Notes: generated by a model from the sequence alone, not told the origin. Positions 34,517 to 46,292 are shown, numbered from the stretch's first letter. The stretch: 64,000 nt of DNA from Darksidea phi (GCA_030770425.1 JASJFT010000192.1:1-64000), one strand, 5' to 3'. Numbers and translations: made by a program.

Positions 34517-35030
34517 TTCTGTACATAGAGATCCTAGATCGAAAACAGCTAAGGATGGTGTAGGCGTGAGAATTGACAAAGTCAGTCACGACGGACTGTA
34601 CGAAGGAGTCGATCTCTTCTAAACGATAGCGAGAGAAGTCTGTGGGAGGCATGCCGGGGTTGATGGCTCAGCCGCAGGTCGCACAAGTTAGGCAGCAGTG
34701 CTCAGATGTGGAACGTAGCGTAGTATCACGTGCCATTCCCCTTTCTCAACACTGAAACAAGTAAAGCAGCAAGGTAGCGGGCTAGAACATCTAAAGGCGA
34801 GTAGATCGGCAAACCAACAAGGGTGTTACTCTGATCGCAACGTTGTGTTGAAGTCATGGCCACGGATGACGTCATTCACGTCACCCCACCCACATTCAAG
34901 TATCCACCCCCAACGCCACGCAATAGCATATATCAACCCCACTTCAACTCCTCCTCCTTTCAAAACCCTTACAACCCACTACAGATTCCAAAGCAGCCAC
35001 AGTCCACAAACAACCATCTCACCAGCAAAA

Positions 35031-35345
35031 ATGTCCAACAACTCCACCTTCCAATCAACCTCCTACTCCTTCTCCAGCAGCACCGTAAACGGCGCCACAC
35101 ATTCCAACAGCAAAGTAACGCACACCGACCCTTCAGGCACAAAAGTACACATCAGAAGCCAAGAGCCTGGCCAAGCGCCGCGCGAGGAGCACGCACAGTA
35201 TGATTCCACGGGAAGACGGGTTGAGGATGTGGGGACGAGGGGACGCATTGAGGATGTGACGGATATGGACGAGCAAGGGAAGAGGGATAAGGAGTATGAG
35301 GAGAGGATGGAGGAGGAGTATGCGAAGAGGGAGGGTGGTGCTTAG
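35031..35345 (+). CDS. Conserved small hydrophilic protein (EERMEEEYAKREGGA type)
   Basis: 104 aa starting MSNNSTFQSTSYSFSSS. The N-terminus is Ser/Thr-rich. The middle has THTDPSGTKVHIRSQEPGQ, and the end GRIEDVTDMDEQ...YEERMEEEYAKREGGA is a signature I recall from small uncharacterised proteins throughout Pezizomycotina. The upstream in-frame ATG at 34845 would add 62 poorly conserved residues; the ATG at 35031, preceded by an A-rich CAGCAAAA context, is the better start. No signal peptide or membrane segment is present. The protein is probably cytosolic and disordered. Function is unknown. Confidence 0.8.
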   Translation: MSNNSTFQSTSYSFSSSTVNGATHSNSKVTHTDPSGTKVHIRSQEPGQAPREEHAQYDSTGRRVEDVGTRGRIEDVTDMDEQGKRDKEYEERMEEEYAKREGGA

Positions 35346-36439
35346 ACGGGGGATAGGGGAGGATGATGCTTGGAATGGTGAAATTGTATCTCTTCCATCA
35401 ATGCCATCCTGTATTCATTTTAACATCGTTCATTCGTCCGATTTGTGTGATATCTTCAAACCTTGTGCAGAAACATCCGCTACCATGTTCGTTGTAAAGT
35501 GTATTCTGATTACCCTCGACGAGCTTCGACCTAGATATTTCCATATATTTCAGGCCGGCATGATTGCTATGAAATGCCCCTACTTAATTTTGTTCAAGAC
35601 GAAAAATGATCAATATAAAACATATCCCGGTCACCCCCAACAAACCTCACAACACATCAACACCCATCAAACAGCATAACAGCCAAAGAAAACTTTCTAC
35701 ACAGCAACTTCCGCCCTCAACACGCTGAATACGTCAAAACTGCATCAATTTCTATCCCTGTACAGCACATCCAGGTTGTCCCCACCAACCACCACAAGTA
35801 AACTTCTCAAATCTATAAAACACTCTTAGCTCCTCAAACGTAATACAATCTCATAATCCAAACAATAGCAAAGCAGTAGTGCCCCCACGAGCGCTATAAA
35901 GCGGCGTCTTTGCAAAAGTTATCCAAAGTACCTTCAACGAGTGTAGAATTGAGTGGATAATAAGTTTCAAGCTTGCGCGACTGCTACATCGCGGATTAGA
36001 AGAGCAGGTTTTGCCATTGATGATTGGAGGTCGTAGGTGGTAGCAGCGCCCGAATGGTGCGTGAATTGCCGTCGTTGTGAAGTGGGCTTAGGCTAGTATT
36101 GAGATACCGAGAGTGAGAAAACGAGTAGTGCTGAGTGGACGTGTCCCCATTATGGATTACAAGCTAGTATCAATAAAGACGACGAACCGCTGTCACAGTG
36201 GGTATCTGGACAACATATCTCGGTGACCGTCGAGAGGCATAGGGTCAACAGAGAGAAGATAGCACAAGCAGACTCAACAGCATGAGCAAACAAGTAATCA
36301 CACAAGCATAAACACAGCAACAATCGGTATCAGCGCCCTTTCATTGACGACCGAGAATCAACCAAACGGCCGCCGCCGGCATCTACCCCCAACCCAACCC
36401 AAAAGCCCCCAGGCCCAGTCCTTCCCCCCCCCCGCCCAC
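35346..36439. other. Intergenic spacer
   Basis: About 1.1 kb. A plus-strand frame (35296-35679) overlaps the preceding gene in another frame and has no domain. Nothing else was identified. Confidence 0.45.
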
Positions 36440-36886
36440 CTAAATGCACTTCTCCTCCCCCTCCACCACGATCCCAAAGACCTCTCCACTCTTCCTCTTC
36501 CTCTCCACCGCCTCGATCATCCTCCCCTTGCTAGACTCGGTCGCCGCCTCAAAGCGGTCGACGACGGCGACGATGCGCTCGTACTCGGACGTGCCGCGGA
36601 GCGGCAGACCCCACTCCGCCAGCTTGCCGTCGGCGAGACGCTCGCCGCCCGTCTCGTAGTAGCGGGCGAGGTCGGCTAGATCTGGATTAGTTGAAGAATG
36701 GGGGTTTGGTGGGCGTTGGATGGGCTTACACTCGCGGGACTTGATCTCGGCCAGGCGGACCTGGCGCTTCTGCTCCTCGGTGGCCATGAAGTGGTCGACC
36801 CGCGGAGTCTCGGCCGGGGGCTCGACCGAGGGATCGGGCTCTGCGCGGGCGCGGGCGAGGTAGGCGACGCCGTCCATGTTGGACAT
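36440..36886 (-). CDS. Small hydrophilic protein of unknown function
   Basis: 148 aa from the ATG at 36886 (MSNMDGVAYLARARAEPDPS). A longer frame starts at 37063, but its extra 59 residues are Pro/Arg/Thr-rich and look like leader. The protein is charged, with a central segment DLADLARYYETGGERLADGK and a C-terminal helix RFEAATESSKGRMIEAVERKRK. A GTGTAAG near 36734 resembles a splice donor, but no acceptor downstream keeps the frame, so the gene is modelled unspliced. The stretch between (CKPIQRPPNPHSSTNP) nevertheless reads more like intron than protein. No family was recognised. Confidence 0.55.
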   Translation of the reverse strand: MSNMDGVAYLARARAEPDPSVEPPAETPRVDHFMATEEQKRQVRLAEIKSRECKPIQRPPNPHSSTNPDLADLARYYETGGERLADGKLAEWGLPLRGTSEYERIVAVVDRFEAATESSKGRMIEAVERKRKSGEVFGIVVEGEEKCI

Positions 36887-38641
36887 GGTGGTGGGTTTGT
36901 AGAAGGTGGCGCGTGGGCGCGGACGTGGTGTGGATGCGGGTGTTTGTGTGGTAGCAACAAAAAGCGTAGAGCTGAGGTGGAGATGGGTGTTGTTGCTAAA
37001 GAGCTGAAGGATCGATTTCTGAAAGGCTTTATGTGGGCGGTGGGAGCACACACAAGCGGGCACGCTTCGTCACGTGCTTTGGTCATAGATGGGGAGCAGT
37101 GGTAGCTAGATCCTGCCCTGCAGCCCCTGTCGTCGCGTAGGCTCGCTCGGAGGGTATGGAGGCCGAGTATGGATAGCCTGCTGAGGATATTCAGGAGTAG
37201 CTTTCCGTCGTGTCCCAAATCGTACCCTTGTTCCTTGCTCCATATAACATGGTGATGGTGTTTTGCTATTTGACTTCGGTCGGCATCTCTCATGGTCGCT
37301 TTTGCCCTCAACCAACACCACAGCACCTACACGATAACAGCCAACAACGACCCTGCATGTGCCTCGCCGGAGGTACTAGTAGGACGAAGATAGCCGTCGT
37401 GATGTTCTGGCGAGCGCGAAAGGCCTTGCAATCCAGCTGCGCGTGTCTTCGTGGGCTCGATTCACAAGGGCTGGACAGAAAGGTGGGCCGCTCCTTTACC
37501 TCTCCCTCCAAGTTTCGCTCACACTTTATGTCTATTAGAGACTCCATGGCGAATGCCGGATGCGCTGACTAAACCCTATGCAAGCAGCTATAGGCGATGA
37601 TGGGTTCGCCTGAACCGCTGAAAGCGGGATCCGATGAAGGTGCAGCAAGGCCAGCTCCTACAGTCCGCTTACCATGCTGCCTTCGAACAGCGACATAACA
37701 AAAGCGGTTGGAGGGTGAGTACGGCGGCCGCCAACTTCTCCTAAAGATGGCACAGCGGGGGACGATCGTGAGAGGCAACGCAAGCGGCAACCAGCATAGT
37801 GAGTTTGCCCCAGCAAAAAACACTAACGTGCACTCGCACTTTTCCCGATGGAGCGGTCTCCTTCTATTGACGCGCGGAGTAGCATATTGGGCTTGTCGAG
37901 CTGTCGTCGCTCGCGCGTAAAGGAGCTTCTTTCATGCCCGCAGCAATGACCCCCCGAACTCCCTCCACCCGTTATAGCTGCAGCTCAAACCCACTCTCTC
38001 CAATACAGACACTTAAACTCCTAAATCGGCGCGAAGGATAGTGTACGGGGCGGCCTAGCTCTACGAGATATCGAGCCGTCGCCGGAGCTGTTGGCGCAGC
38101 GAACGACGGGCATGGATTTGCGCGCTCATAAAGTACCCAAGAAAAAGCTGTCAATAGACAGGGTTCCTGTAGCCCATCGGGCTCGACGGCGACAGGAACA
38201 CATCGGAGCCGATATAACGTCTTTCCGCAAACCTGTAGAGTTCGTCGAACGTCGGAGAATCGGAGCGGCTCCGGGAACAATCCAGGCGACACCATCGGCT
38301 CCGGCTACGATCCATCTAGCCTCGATACCCAAAATATGATCCAAGACCCGCGAAAGCTTGCGAGCCCAACCCGCAGATCAAAAGGTCTGACTTCCTGGCT
38401 ACGTGGCTACGCTGTGCAAAGGCATCGATGGCATCCAAGCAAACAGCTGCGCCTCTATAACCTTCGACTTTGACTAAAGGTAGGCAATCTTCTCTTCTCC
38501 CGATCAACAACTGGATTCTGCTAACTTCGTCGTGTGTGCTCGTGCCAGTAGCGCGACTCCAGCCCCTCATCGCCTATCGTTTGCTCGAGCCGCTCCAATC
38601 CTTCCTCGTCGACCGCCGTCCATACTCTCGATCGAGAATCC

Positions 38642-39391
38642 CTATGCGCACTCCATATTAGTGGAATAGAGTACATTGTCGATCCAGGAACACAATACGC
38701 AAGCATGACGGGAGCGTGTGGACGTTGGTGACGGCGCCATGCGATGCCCGAGGATGTCAGGGACTCGACGCATCATTCGGCAACGACGAACCAAGATGAA
38801 GATTGTTGCGTCAGCATCTCCACGCTTGTCGCCTGCGAGAACAAGAGTAAGAAAGCGTGTGGTAGGGAGATCTGACGTATGAACAAGGCGATCGGAGACG
38901 TGGCATCGGAGCGGAAGATGCGGCGACACTAAGGCTGGTACGGCAAGTCGAACCGGTGGCGCACTTCCGACCACGAACCGCACGATTCTCATCTCGATTC
39001 CTGGCCTCCAACGCTCCATGTCGATATTCCAGATAAGACATCTCGAGCTTCTAAAAGAAGGAATGACGACGTCAGGATCTATTGCTCTATCGCTCGAGAC
39101 GTCGAAAGACGTGGGCTTGCGGCGATAAAGCATAGTGCACCGACGCGCTCTACCGACTCCAAAGCGAAAACACTCATTTCCTGAGCCATCCTCACGCGAT
39201 GTTATTGAATGGCGCTCGACCGCCGGCTTGCAGAACATAATCGGGTGTCGCATATACGTCCTTCCTAAGGGATCTGCCATCGTCGTCAGCACACGCCTCA
39301 AATCCACACCGCCAAACGAACTTACCCGGAATTGGCGGATATCTTCATACCCCCGGTCATGGCATAACACAATCGCCTCTCGCATGCTCAC
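38642..39391 (-). CDS. Doubtful 249-aa ORF, no homology recognised
   Basis: The longest uninterrupted frame in the gene desert. The product is Arg- and Val-rich with no hydrophobic segment pattern, signal peptide or known motif. Opposite-strand frames of 93 aa overlap it, as expected when composition alone keeps frames open. It could be a lineage-specific gene or pure chance; no start context or intron evidence favours coding. Confidence 0.2.
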   Translation of the reverse strand: MSMREAIVLCHDRGYEDIRQFRVSSFGGVDLRRVLTTMADPLGRTYMRHPIMFCKPAVERHSITSREDGSGNECFRFGVGRARRCTMLYRRKPTSFDVSSDRAIDPDVVIPSFRSSRCLIWNIDMERWRPGIEMRIVRFVVGSAPPVRLAVPALVSPHLPLRCHVSDRLVHTSDLPTTRFLTLVLAGDKRGDADATIFILVRRCRMMRRVPDILGHRMAPSPTSTRSRHACVLCSWIDNVLYSTNMECA

Positions 39392-40289
39392 CGGGGGCGC
39401 CGGGGCTAAGGGTTAAAACACCATTGTTTCAACGATACTACATACGTACGGACTGTTCCACATTACGAAACGACTCTCATCTCATCCACTCTCCAGAACT
39501 CTCCAACTGGTATACTCCAAGACCATCATGAACCCTTGAGTCAAAAAAATAGGGAGGCAAATAAGAAACAACATGCCGGCTACAAACAGTCGCATCCAAA
39601 ATCCATAAGCGGTGCTAGGCCCTGAGAAATCCCCAGAACTGCGTCATGTATCCAAACTCTCACTCCGGTGGTAATCTCAATTCCCACGAACTTGAGACCG
39701 TAGAACGCGATCTTGGTGCTTGCAATCGAAGGGGGATGATTTCTCCAGTCTCGCGACATCATTCAGTGAGCATGATGGATGCCGGTGGTGAAGCTACCAG
39801 CAAGAGTGGCGAGGTTTTGTCCCGGCACGGTATCGTCGCACTTTTGGCGAGTGTACACCTCGAGTCTCCCCATTTTTGTGCCCAGCTACGGGTGCCCTGG
39901 TTCGTAGTAACCTTGGTCGCTTGGGGGCGTAGCATTGCCAATTGACGGCAGTGCTCCTCAAAGGTGTAAATTCACACGTTTATCTCTTGAGTTCCTTCTT
40001 CGTGAGCGTCTTGCCCCGTCGCTCGGCCATCAGACTACGGCCGTCATGGCTATTAGCCGCTGCGTCCACATCGACGCAATTCGATGTGGGACTGCGCCCT
40101 CTTGGGCGACTCCTTCTGAATGGGCGACACGTGTGACTCGCACTTTTTCTTCTTCTTGCGCGGCGGCGGTGAGCGACTGACTATATCGCCTTGGGGACCG
40201 GACGGGCCGATGGCACTTGATCACGGTCGTCGTCACTCGGCAAGGTAAAACCTCGACTATGTGTGGCATGTGGCTGACGCTGCTTAGGA

Positions 40290-40545
40290 GGTCCGGGAAG
40301 TGAAGCAGATGTTGGAGACTCCTCTTAGCATTCATCATCCATGGGTCGATGTTGCCGGAAGGCGAAGCAAATGTTGGAGGCTCATCTTAGCATTCGTCAT
40401 CCATTGGTCGATGCTGCCCTGAAGGCAAAGCAATTGTTGGAGACTCATTTTAGCATTCATCCCCCACTGGCCGCCTGGTAGGCGAACCAAGTGGGGGACT
40501 CCTCTTAGCATTCATCATCCATTGGTCGATGCCGGTCTGGATGAC
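40290..40545. repeat. Tandem repeat, ~62-bp unit, about four copies
   Basis: Units begin at about 40311, 40373, 40436 and 40491 (spacing 62, 63 and 55 bp). Each contains GTTGGAGACTC or a variant, then TTAGCATTCATCATCC, then TTGGTCGATG. The copies are diverged by substitutions and one shorter unit. The minus-strand translation repeats MMNAKR-like strings, a by-product of the unit. Confidence 0.85.
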
Positions 40546-41594
40546 CGTCCGTTTTTCGGCCTCCCCGGGGGCTTCTTTGGCCCAGGGTGGGCTGCGGCCG
40601 TTGAAGCCCCCGAGAGGATTTGCCGTACGCTCCATGGGCTTTGTCAAGACGAGGAATAGTCCCGGGGGGGCTGCGACTTGCTTATATCAATTGGGGCCTT
40701 TGGCCAGTCAAGAAAGGATCGTCTCGAAGCCCACTGGAAACGAAGGTTAGCCAGAGTGAAAAAGGTAGAAAGTCGAGTCGCTCGCCGTTCGTGAAGCAAT
40801 GGTGCAGAAGATGGTCAAGAGGAGGAAGCTTCGACTTACCGAGACGACAATGCGGTCTCGCCACCGCCGGTGCCATTGTGGATGCCCTCACATTGGGCGC
40901 GATTGTGTGCATCAGTCGGGTGTCTCCGGCCAAGGTTGATGTTGTGCTGAGGCAGTTCGAAGGCCTGGGGGCCAAAAGGTGCCCCGCCGCTCGCCACGAT
41001 AGCGATCTAATGACCCGTCGGCGCAGCTTGTTGTTGTCAGCAATGGCCGAAGCCATCTCTAAGCTGTGAAGAAGTTGGTTAGGCTTGTCGAGCTGGAAGA
41101 GGGCTGCTAAAGAGTAGTTGTGAGGAGAGTGGAGTGTGGTGTAAGGGAGGTGGCGAGCTGGTGAGGGAGTGTAAGGTTTTATACTCAGTGCGCCGGGCGG
41201 GGCCCCACTCTCGGCCTGGCCTTCACCAAGCTTACCCTCACAAGGATGCCGGGCATCTCAATGCCAACTTTTCGGGATGCAAAAACTTGGATGAGAATGC
41301 CCTGGCCCGTATCATCCTCCCCGTACCAAAACCATGAGAATCGGGTATGTGGTTGTGGATACATGGCGTTGTGGGCGTGGCGGCGAGCGAACTACACCAA
41401 GAGGCAGCCAGGGGCTAGCGAGCCGGCGAGGCAGGCGCGGTGAGAGACGGGCTGCGGGGCGGGAGTGGCGAGGAAGATGCGCCGGAAGGAGTGCATAGAG
41501 CTGCAGCTCTCCTGGATGCCTATGCAGACGCTGCAAGGGGGTGGGTTGCTTTATAGGATTTCCGAGACGGATTCTGCTACTATAAAAGTCTCCG

Positions 41595-41920
41595 GATGAC
41601 TACCGCAGCGCTCATATATCAGCCGGGCTGGCCTGATGGCTATGGCGCGCCCCGTTGGCGGCACCAAGTGACTGGAAAACGTCCGTCCAGCCGTCCCGCT
41701 GTCCGCCCTCGATGACCACGTCTCGGAGCACGAGAAACCAGATCAGAGGCGTCTAAAAGGCGCTCATGACCATAGTGCTACACCATAACAGCCCCAGAGT
41801 GACTACCACAGCGCATCTATGCTAGTCTAGGTGGCTGGATGGCTACGGAAGCGCCCCGTGGCGACACCAGGCGCTCAGAACACGTCCCTCCAGCTGTCTG
41901 CTGCCAACAGTCATGACCCC
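41595..41920. repeat. Imperfect ~200-bp direct duplication
   Basis: The segment starting GATGACTACCGCAGCG at 41595 recurs as GTGACTACCACAGCG near 41798. Matching blocks follow in the same order (GGCTATGGCGCGCCCC/GGCTACGGAAGCGCCCC, GGCACCAAG/GACACCAGG, CGTCCGTCCAGCCGTC/CGTCCCTCCAGCTGTC). The period is about 203 bp. Neither unit encodes a recognisable protein. Confidence 0.7.
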
Positions 41921-43769
41921 GAACCCACGATCAGCTCGAGAGAGCATGGGCGGTACTCATGATGGTAATGCCCCATCAGAACAGCTACTACAGAGCTATC
42001 TCGTCCATGGGGCCATCATGGTGGCCAGCAGCAGCCTCGTGGGCGCCTGAATGCCGCAGCAAATGCCCGCCGCATGGACACTACCAGAGAGCATCAAGTT
42101 CCAGAATACTGAATATGGCTTCGGATGGTGATGGAAAAGCTAGGAAATTGCTACACCAAAAATTCTATGCGACTATGTATGTGAGAGTTGAGATGAGCAC
42201 GGTTCGCACACGTCTTGCCCGCGTCCCTAGCCGCGAGCCTGGTAGGCGGGCAGTCGAGCCAGCGACACCACAGTGGTCCCTCCGCAGATCTAAACACTGA
42301 GACCTTAACCTTCTCTTCACAACAGACGGCTATGTACGTATTGGTTGCCTCGGCCCCTTTCGTTATGCCCCTTCCCGACTACCCGTACAATGTGCGGCCA
42401 CAGCCCGACACTCGAGCGTTATCCCCACCTCTAAGGGCGCGACGACGACCGCAGCGAGCGCAAGGCATCAGCTCCGCGTTGACAAGCTATTCCGGACTCG
42501 TCCGCACAAAGAAAGGGCGACGATCAGGGTACGGCCCCTTCAGAGCTCGCTGGCTTTCCATTGAGACTGGGCAAAAACCACCATCCCAAGCACCTCACAA
42601 TGGCCCGCTTCTGGCATCTCCTTACAGCCGAGGGGGCATGCATAGGTCAAAGCTCCTCGCGATCACGCCCTCAAGTCCATCTCCGAGACCTACAATAAGA
42701 CCCATCACTCGACCAGAACACACACTTGTATCGCAGAAGCCAAACGGTGGTTAGCCCATGGCACCGAGTCTAGCTCCCCCATCACCGCTTGTGAAGGCGA
42801 GTATAACGATTTGGAGGGAATGAGACGGGTTGCGTGTACTCGGGCTGATCGACGGCATGAACAAGCGCACAATACAAAGAACCCACTCCTTTGTTTCCGC
42901 GACGCCTTATGGCCGTTACTCGAACCTCACCACAACTCGGCCATTCATCATCTTGCACAGTCCAGCGCCGGACTTCCTCCAACCAACAGACACCTATAGA
43001 CAACGCTGCGAACATGGCACGGATCCGCGCTGCACCCTCCTCGTATGACCACCCCGAGGTTAAACCCATCCGTCCGTTACAAACTCGGTCGAAAGAGCGC
43101 ATACGCCTCCTCGTGGGCTGGAGAAGAACTCATCACCGCAAACGGTCAGGATGCCGACACTCGCCGGTCTGAAACCTCACTCCAGCTGCCATCGGGGCAC
43201 AGCCAGCGACCCGTGATAACATGTGAGCACTACAAGCGCTGTGGCTACTACAAACGGCGAGATACTGGTCCAGCGGACAACGGCTACGTTGAACCTCTTG
43301 GCGGCTGCTCAGCGCCGACCGTAGAGCATAGCTTCTCTACAAACGTGCGTGCGTCGGAAAGGCTTGGAGGGTCACACCTAAGGACACGAAGTAATATTGA
43401 TGGGAACGTGATCGATCCGATCGCTCCAGCATAGGCCGCGTACATATGAGAAGAACAGATATATCAGGATACAATGGAGAACCATACAAAGGCTGCACCG
43501 AAATCACTAGATATACCTCCGTCGTTAGTAGGCTATCAATAGACGTTGGGCTCGTACACCTACCACGTTCTGTACCGATTTTCCCGTTACCTCGCGAACC
43601 CCACTACATCGCAGACTGTAGAAATCATATTTGAATATTAGGCGCTCCACAACAGCGCTGCGGTTAGAATATTAGAGACGTCATAGAGCCAGAAGGTACA
43701 ATTGGTTCGGTTTTCGTCCGAAGCGGTCACTGGGTAGCAGAATGCCTTAGTGATAGCGACTATTCGCAC

Positions 43770-44276
43770 TACAGGATGAGGGTCCGGGGTAGAGAATAGG
43801 CGGGACTGGTGCCGGCACGAGAAACCGGCGAAAAGGCGGAAACGTCGGATTGCTCGAACAGAGGCTCCGTGATGACACGACGGCCAGTCTTAGGGAGTTT
43901 GGTCACCGCAATCGCGCCTTCATCAGCGTGTAGAGCGATGGCTGCAGCGGAAAGAAGTCGTCGCACGGACTTAGATTTGATGTCTGGATGCCGCGCAAGG
44001 AAGTTTTTGTACGAACTATGGCCTAACGGTTGTGTATCGCCTTTCCTTTGTAGTAGATACTAAATTTCCCAAACCTTCAATCCACGAGATTGTAATTGGC
44101 CAGCCCCAGTTAGCCATCTGGCTTATAAAGTGCTTTAGGGAGGCTTCTTCTTGTACAGTAAGGCGTTGCTGAGACTGTTGGCACTTTTTCGTAGAACGCT
44201 TGCCTGAGTTAAGCGCCTGTAGATGTTGGCGGAAGCAGCTATCCGAACATTGTTTATGGGTTATGTAATAGCTCAT
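43770..44276 (-). mobile_element. Relic of pogo/Fot1-type transposase N-terminus
   Basis: Two minus-strand frames carry pieces of the DNA-binding region of pogo-superfamily transposases. Piece one (44276-44020) has KKCQQSQQRLTVQEEASLKH followed by QMANWGWPITISW, resembling the CENP-B/Tc5-type helix-turn-helix. Piece two (~44035-43870) reads PLGHSSYKNFLARHPDIKSK and SVRRLLSAAAIA, the usual next segment ending the HTH domain. A frame change separates them near 44030. No DDE catalytic domain follows; the sequence downstream becomes unrelated. No terminal inverted repeats were found, so this is a truncated relic. Confidence 0.65.
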
Positions 44277-44818
44277 GCCCTAGCCTTAGTATATAGGCTG
44301 GCCTTCTGGCGAGCCTCCTACTTTACTTTCACACTTCAACAGTAGAGTCGAAAAATGTAGCTTGAAGATTTTGGCAGCTTGGCGGAGGGAAGCAGGCTAC
44401 CGAGCCGACCGAATCGCTGTGGAATTTCGTTAGCAGCATTTAAGTAGATATATCATTAAACTCTTATGCTATCATTTTAGTAAGATTTTTGCAATAAACC
44501 TCCATACTTCATTCCCAATACATGTGATTAGCGCTGAAATGGATACGCGCGGGGATTAAGTTCAGCTTTCTCCACTTCTGATTCGAAGTCGTTAGGCCCT
44601 GCACAGATATAAAATTGCTAATTAGAGATAGGTCAGACCTGTCGATACTCAGGGCTCGCCTCTCGGGTAAGAAAGCCGTTTTTCATATCCTTTGCTGAGG
44701 CGACAGCGATTGTGCAATATACCGAGGAGAAGACACTCTCCATAATTCTACTTTCTTTTCTCCAGTCTTCTCCGTGATGCCCCTCTTAAATTATACAAAG
44801 TGAGTCAATCTAGGGATA
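44277..44818. other. Spacer between transposase and HET relics
   Basis: No gene seen; mildly AT-rich. Confidence 0.35.
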
Positions 44819-45643
44819 CTATATATTAATCTCCGATGTTACCGTACTAGCATCTTGGAACTTCTTTGGAAGGTCGGGTACACTAAAGCCTCCTAGTTGA
44901 TGGCTGATGTTATCCTTTGTTGTGCAATACATTCTCTTCTCATTCAACGACGGTGTACGCCATCGATGAGAAAGGGCGATGTAATCTACTTTTCCATTCC
45001 CGTGGTAAGCTTGAGACACATGGGATCTTGATTGTTCGCATTGCCGATGAATAGGGGCCCGACTGGCAAGAACCCTTCTGTTCTATCACGGTGGTTGCAC
45101 CGGTGCGAATCTTCACATCGACGGAGCTATGTGCGAAGCAGTGTAAACTGCGCAGAAGATATTGCTTGCAGCATCTCTAATGTAGGATTACTCTCATTCC
45201 CAGTGTCAAGCTTGGGATGCCAATGAAGCAGTTTCTGTAAATGAGATGTCCAAAAGGTTTCTAGGAGAAGCTCGGTACGGTTTGCTGGAATGGTGAACAA
45301 AACTAACCTATATTGGGATATATCGGAAGAACCCAAGGTTCCATTCCTTGAACAGTCAACGCTATTTGCTTTCCGTATCGTTTTCGTATCCTTTGCACGT
45401 TTTCTTGGCCTCCTTCGAGATCATAGCTGAGTCTACGAAGCAGGAGAGCGCAGACTTGACAGGGTGAGAGAGCTCGTACGCCCTATACTCGAGTATGTTC
45501 GCATCTTTCAAGCTACTGGAGGGGTAGACGGGGCGCGCCCAAAGATCGAATAGTAAACTCGCAGGTTTCCGCCTACTCTTCTCTAACAGCGACCTAATTC
45601 GCACATTTAGCAAAGTAACAGAAGTGCATGAAACGCCTGACAT
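44819..45643 (-). pseudogene. HET-domain gene relic
   Basis: The minus-strand frame 45019-44819 contains the opening of a HET domain: VDYIALSHRWRTPSLNEKRM, then TTKDNISHQLGGFSVPDLPK and KFQDA. It then ends, without the following LWIDSLCI-type block. Upstream frames (45336-45127 with LLETFWTSHLQKLLHWHP, and 45643-45362 with KPASLLFDLWARPVYPSS) could be parts of the N-terminal region typical of these genes, but lie in other frames with stops. It is broken and probably non-functional. It is a different HET subtype from the relic at 33.6-34.5 kb. Confidence 0.6.
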
Positions 45644-45821
45644 GCAGCAATGGCGGTGTCAAGGTTAGTAAGTCAAGATGTTGCGGACTGGAGGACGAGA
45701 CGAGGGATGCATTGATCATCGCAACACGATGCGCAGCATTTGATCTTCGATTATTCAACTTAACAACACAAACACAGCTCTGCCATATCTCTCATATGAT
45801 GGCCCACTAATACAAGGCTAT

Positions 45822-46292
45822 CTACGCGTCTATGCTTGGACAGTAATAATCCGCCGTGCACGTGTATCTCTCCAATTCATACGTCCCCCTAAATTTGGTC
45901 TGTCCATCCTTAAAGCAAACAAACGGCTCCGCTGCAACATTCACCAATTCGCCATCACCCGCAATCTCGCCTTTCTTTATAGTCTTCGCGCCCCGCGCAA
46001 TGTTACTCGTGTACGTGCCGTCGAGGCCAAGCCGGATGCGGCGCTTCGTGCCTTCCCAGGCGGCCGAGGGGGATAGGGCACCGAGAGTCGTTGCAGATGC
46101 GGTCGCAGAGGATGGGGGACCGTTGCGGAAGTAACCAGCCGCTACGATGCTGAAGTCTCCGGGATCGCAGAGGCCGATGGGGCACTCAGTGGGCACACAG
46201 GTGCTAAGGTAGACGACATGCTTTGAGCCGAGGGCAGCGGCGGTGATAGCGGTAACAAAAGTGGAGGTCGTGAGGATGGTAGAAAGGATCAT
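45822..46292 (-). CDS. Small secreted cysteine-containing protein
   Basis: 156 aa, single exon. A hydrophobic signal peptide (MILSTILTTSTFVTAITAAALG) is followed by a mature protein with six Cys: CVPTECPIGLC near the N-terminus, one in FVCFKDG, and two in YTCTADYYC near the end. Six Cys could form three disulfides. There is no GPI signal, transmembrane helix or recognised enzyme domain. The size, secretion signal and even Cys number fit a candidate apoplastic effector or cell-surface protein, but that is inference. The gene lies at the edge of the repeat-rich, gene-poor zone, between HET relics and an F-box-like gene. Confidence 0.75.
   Translation of the reverse strand: MILSTILTTSTFVTAITAAALGSKHVVYLSTCVPTECPIGLCDPGDFSIVAAGYFRNGPPSSATASATTLGALSPSAAWEGTKRRIRLGLDGTYTSNIARGAKTIKKGEIAGDGELVNVAAEPFVCFKDGQTKFRGTYELERYTCTADYYCPSIDA

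Larger units (their letters stand above)
37064..43768. other. Long gene-desert segment with local repeats
   Basis: About 6.7 kb in which no ORF shows a recognisable domain, signal peptide or convincing splice pattern, although composition is balanced and rich in CG dinucleotides rather than RIP-like. The longest frame is 38642-39391 on the minus strand (249 aa), Arg-rich with dispersed Cys and no family resemblance. Frames at 40620-41069, 42215-42754 and 43045-43434 are similar in character. Embedded are a ~62-bp tandem repeat (40290-40545) and a ~200-bp direct duplication (41595-41920). It may be an old, non-RIPed mobile element or a degraded insertion, but no ends were found. Confidence 0.5.
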
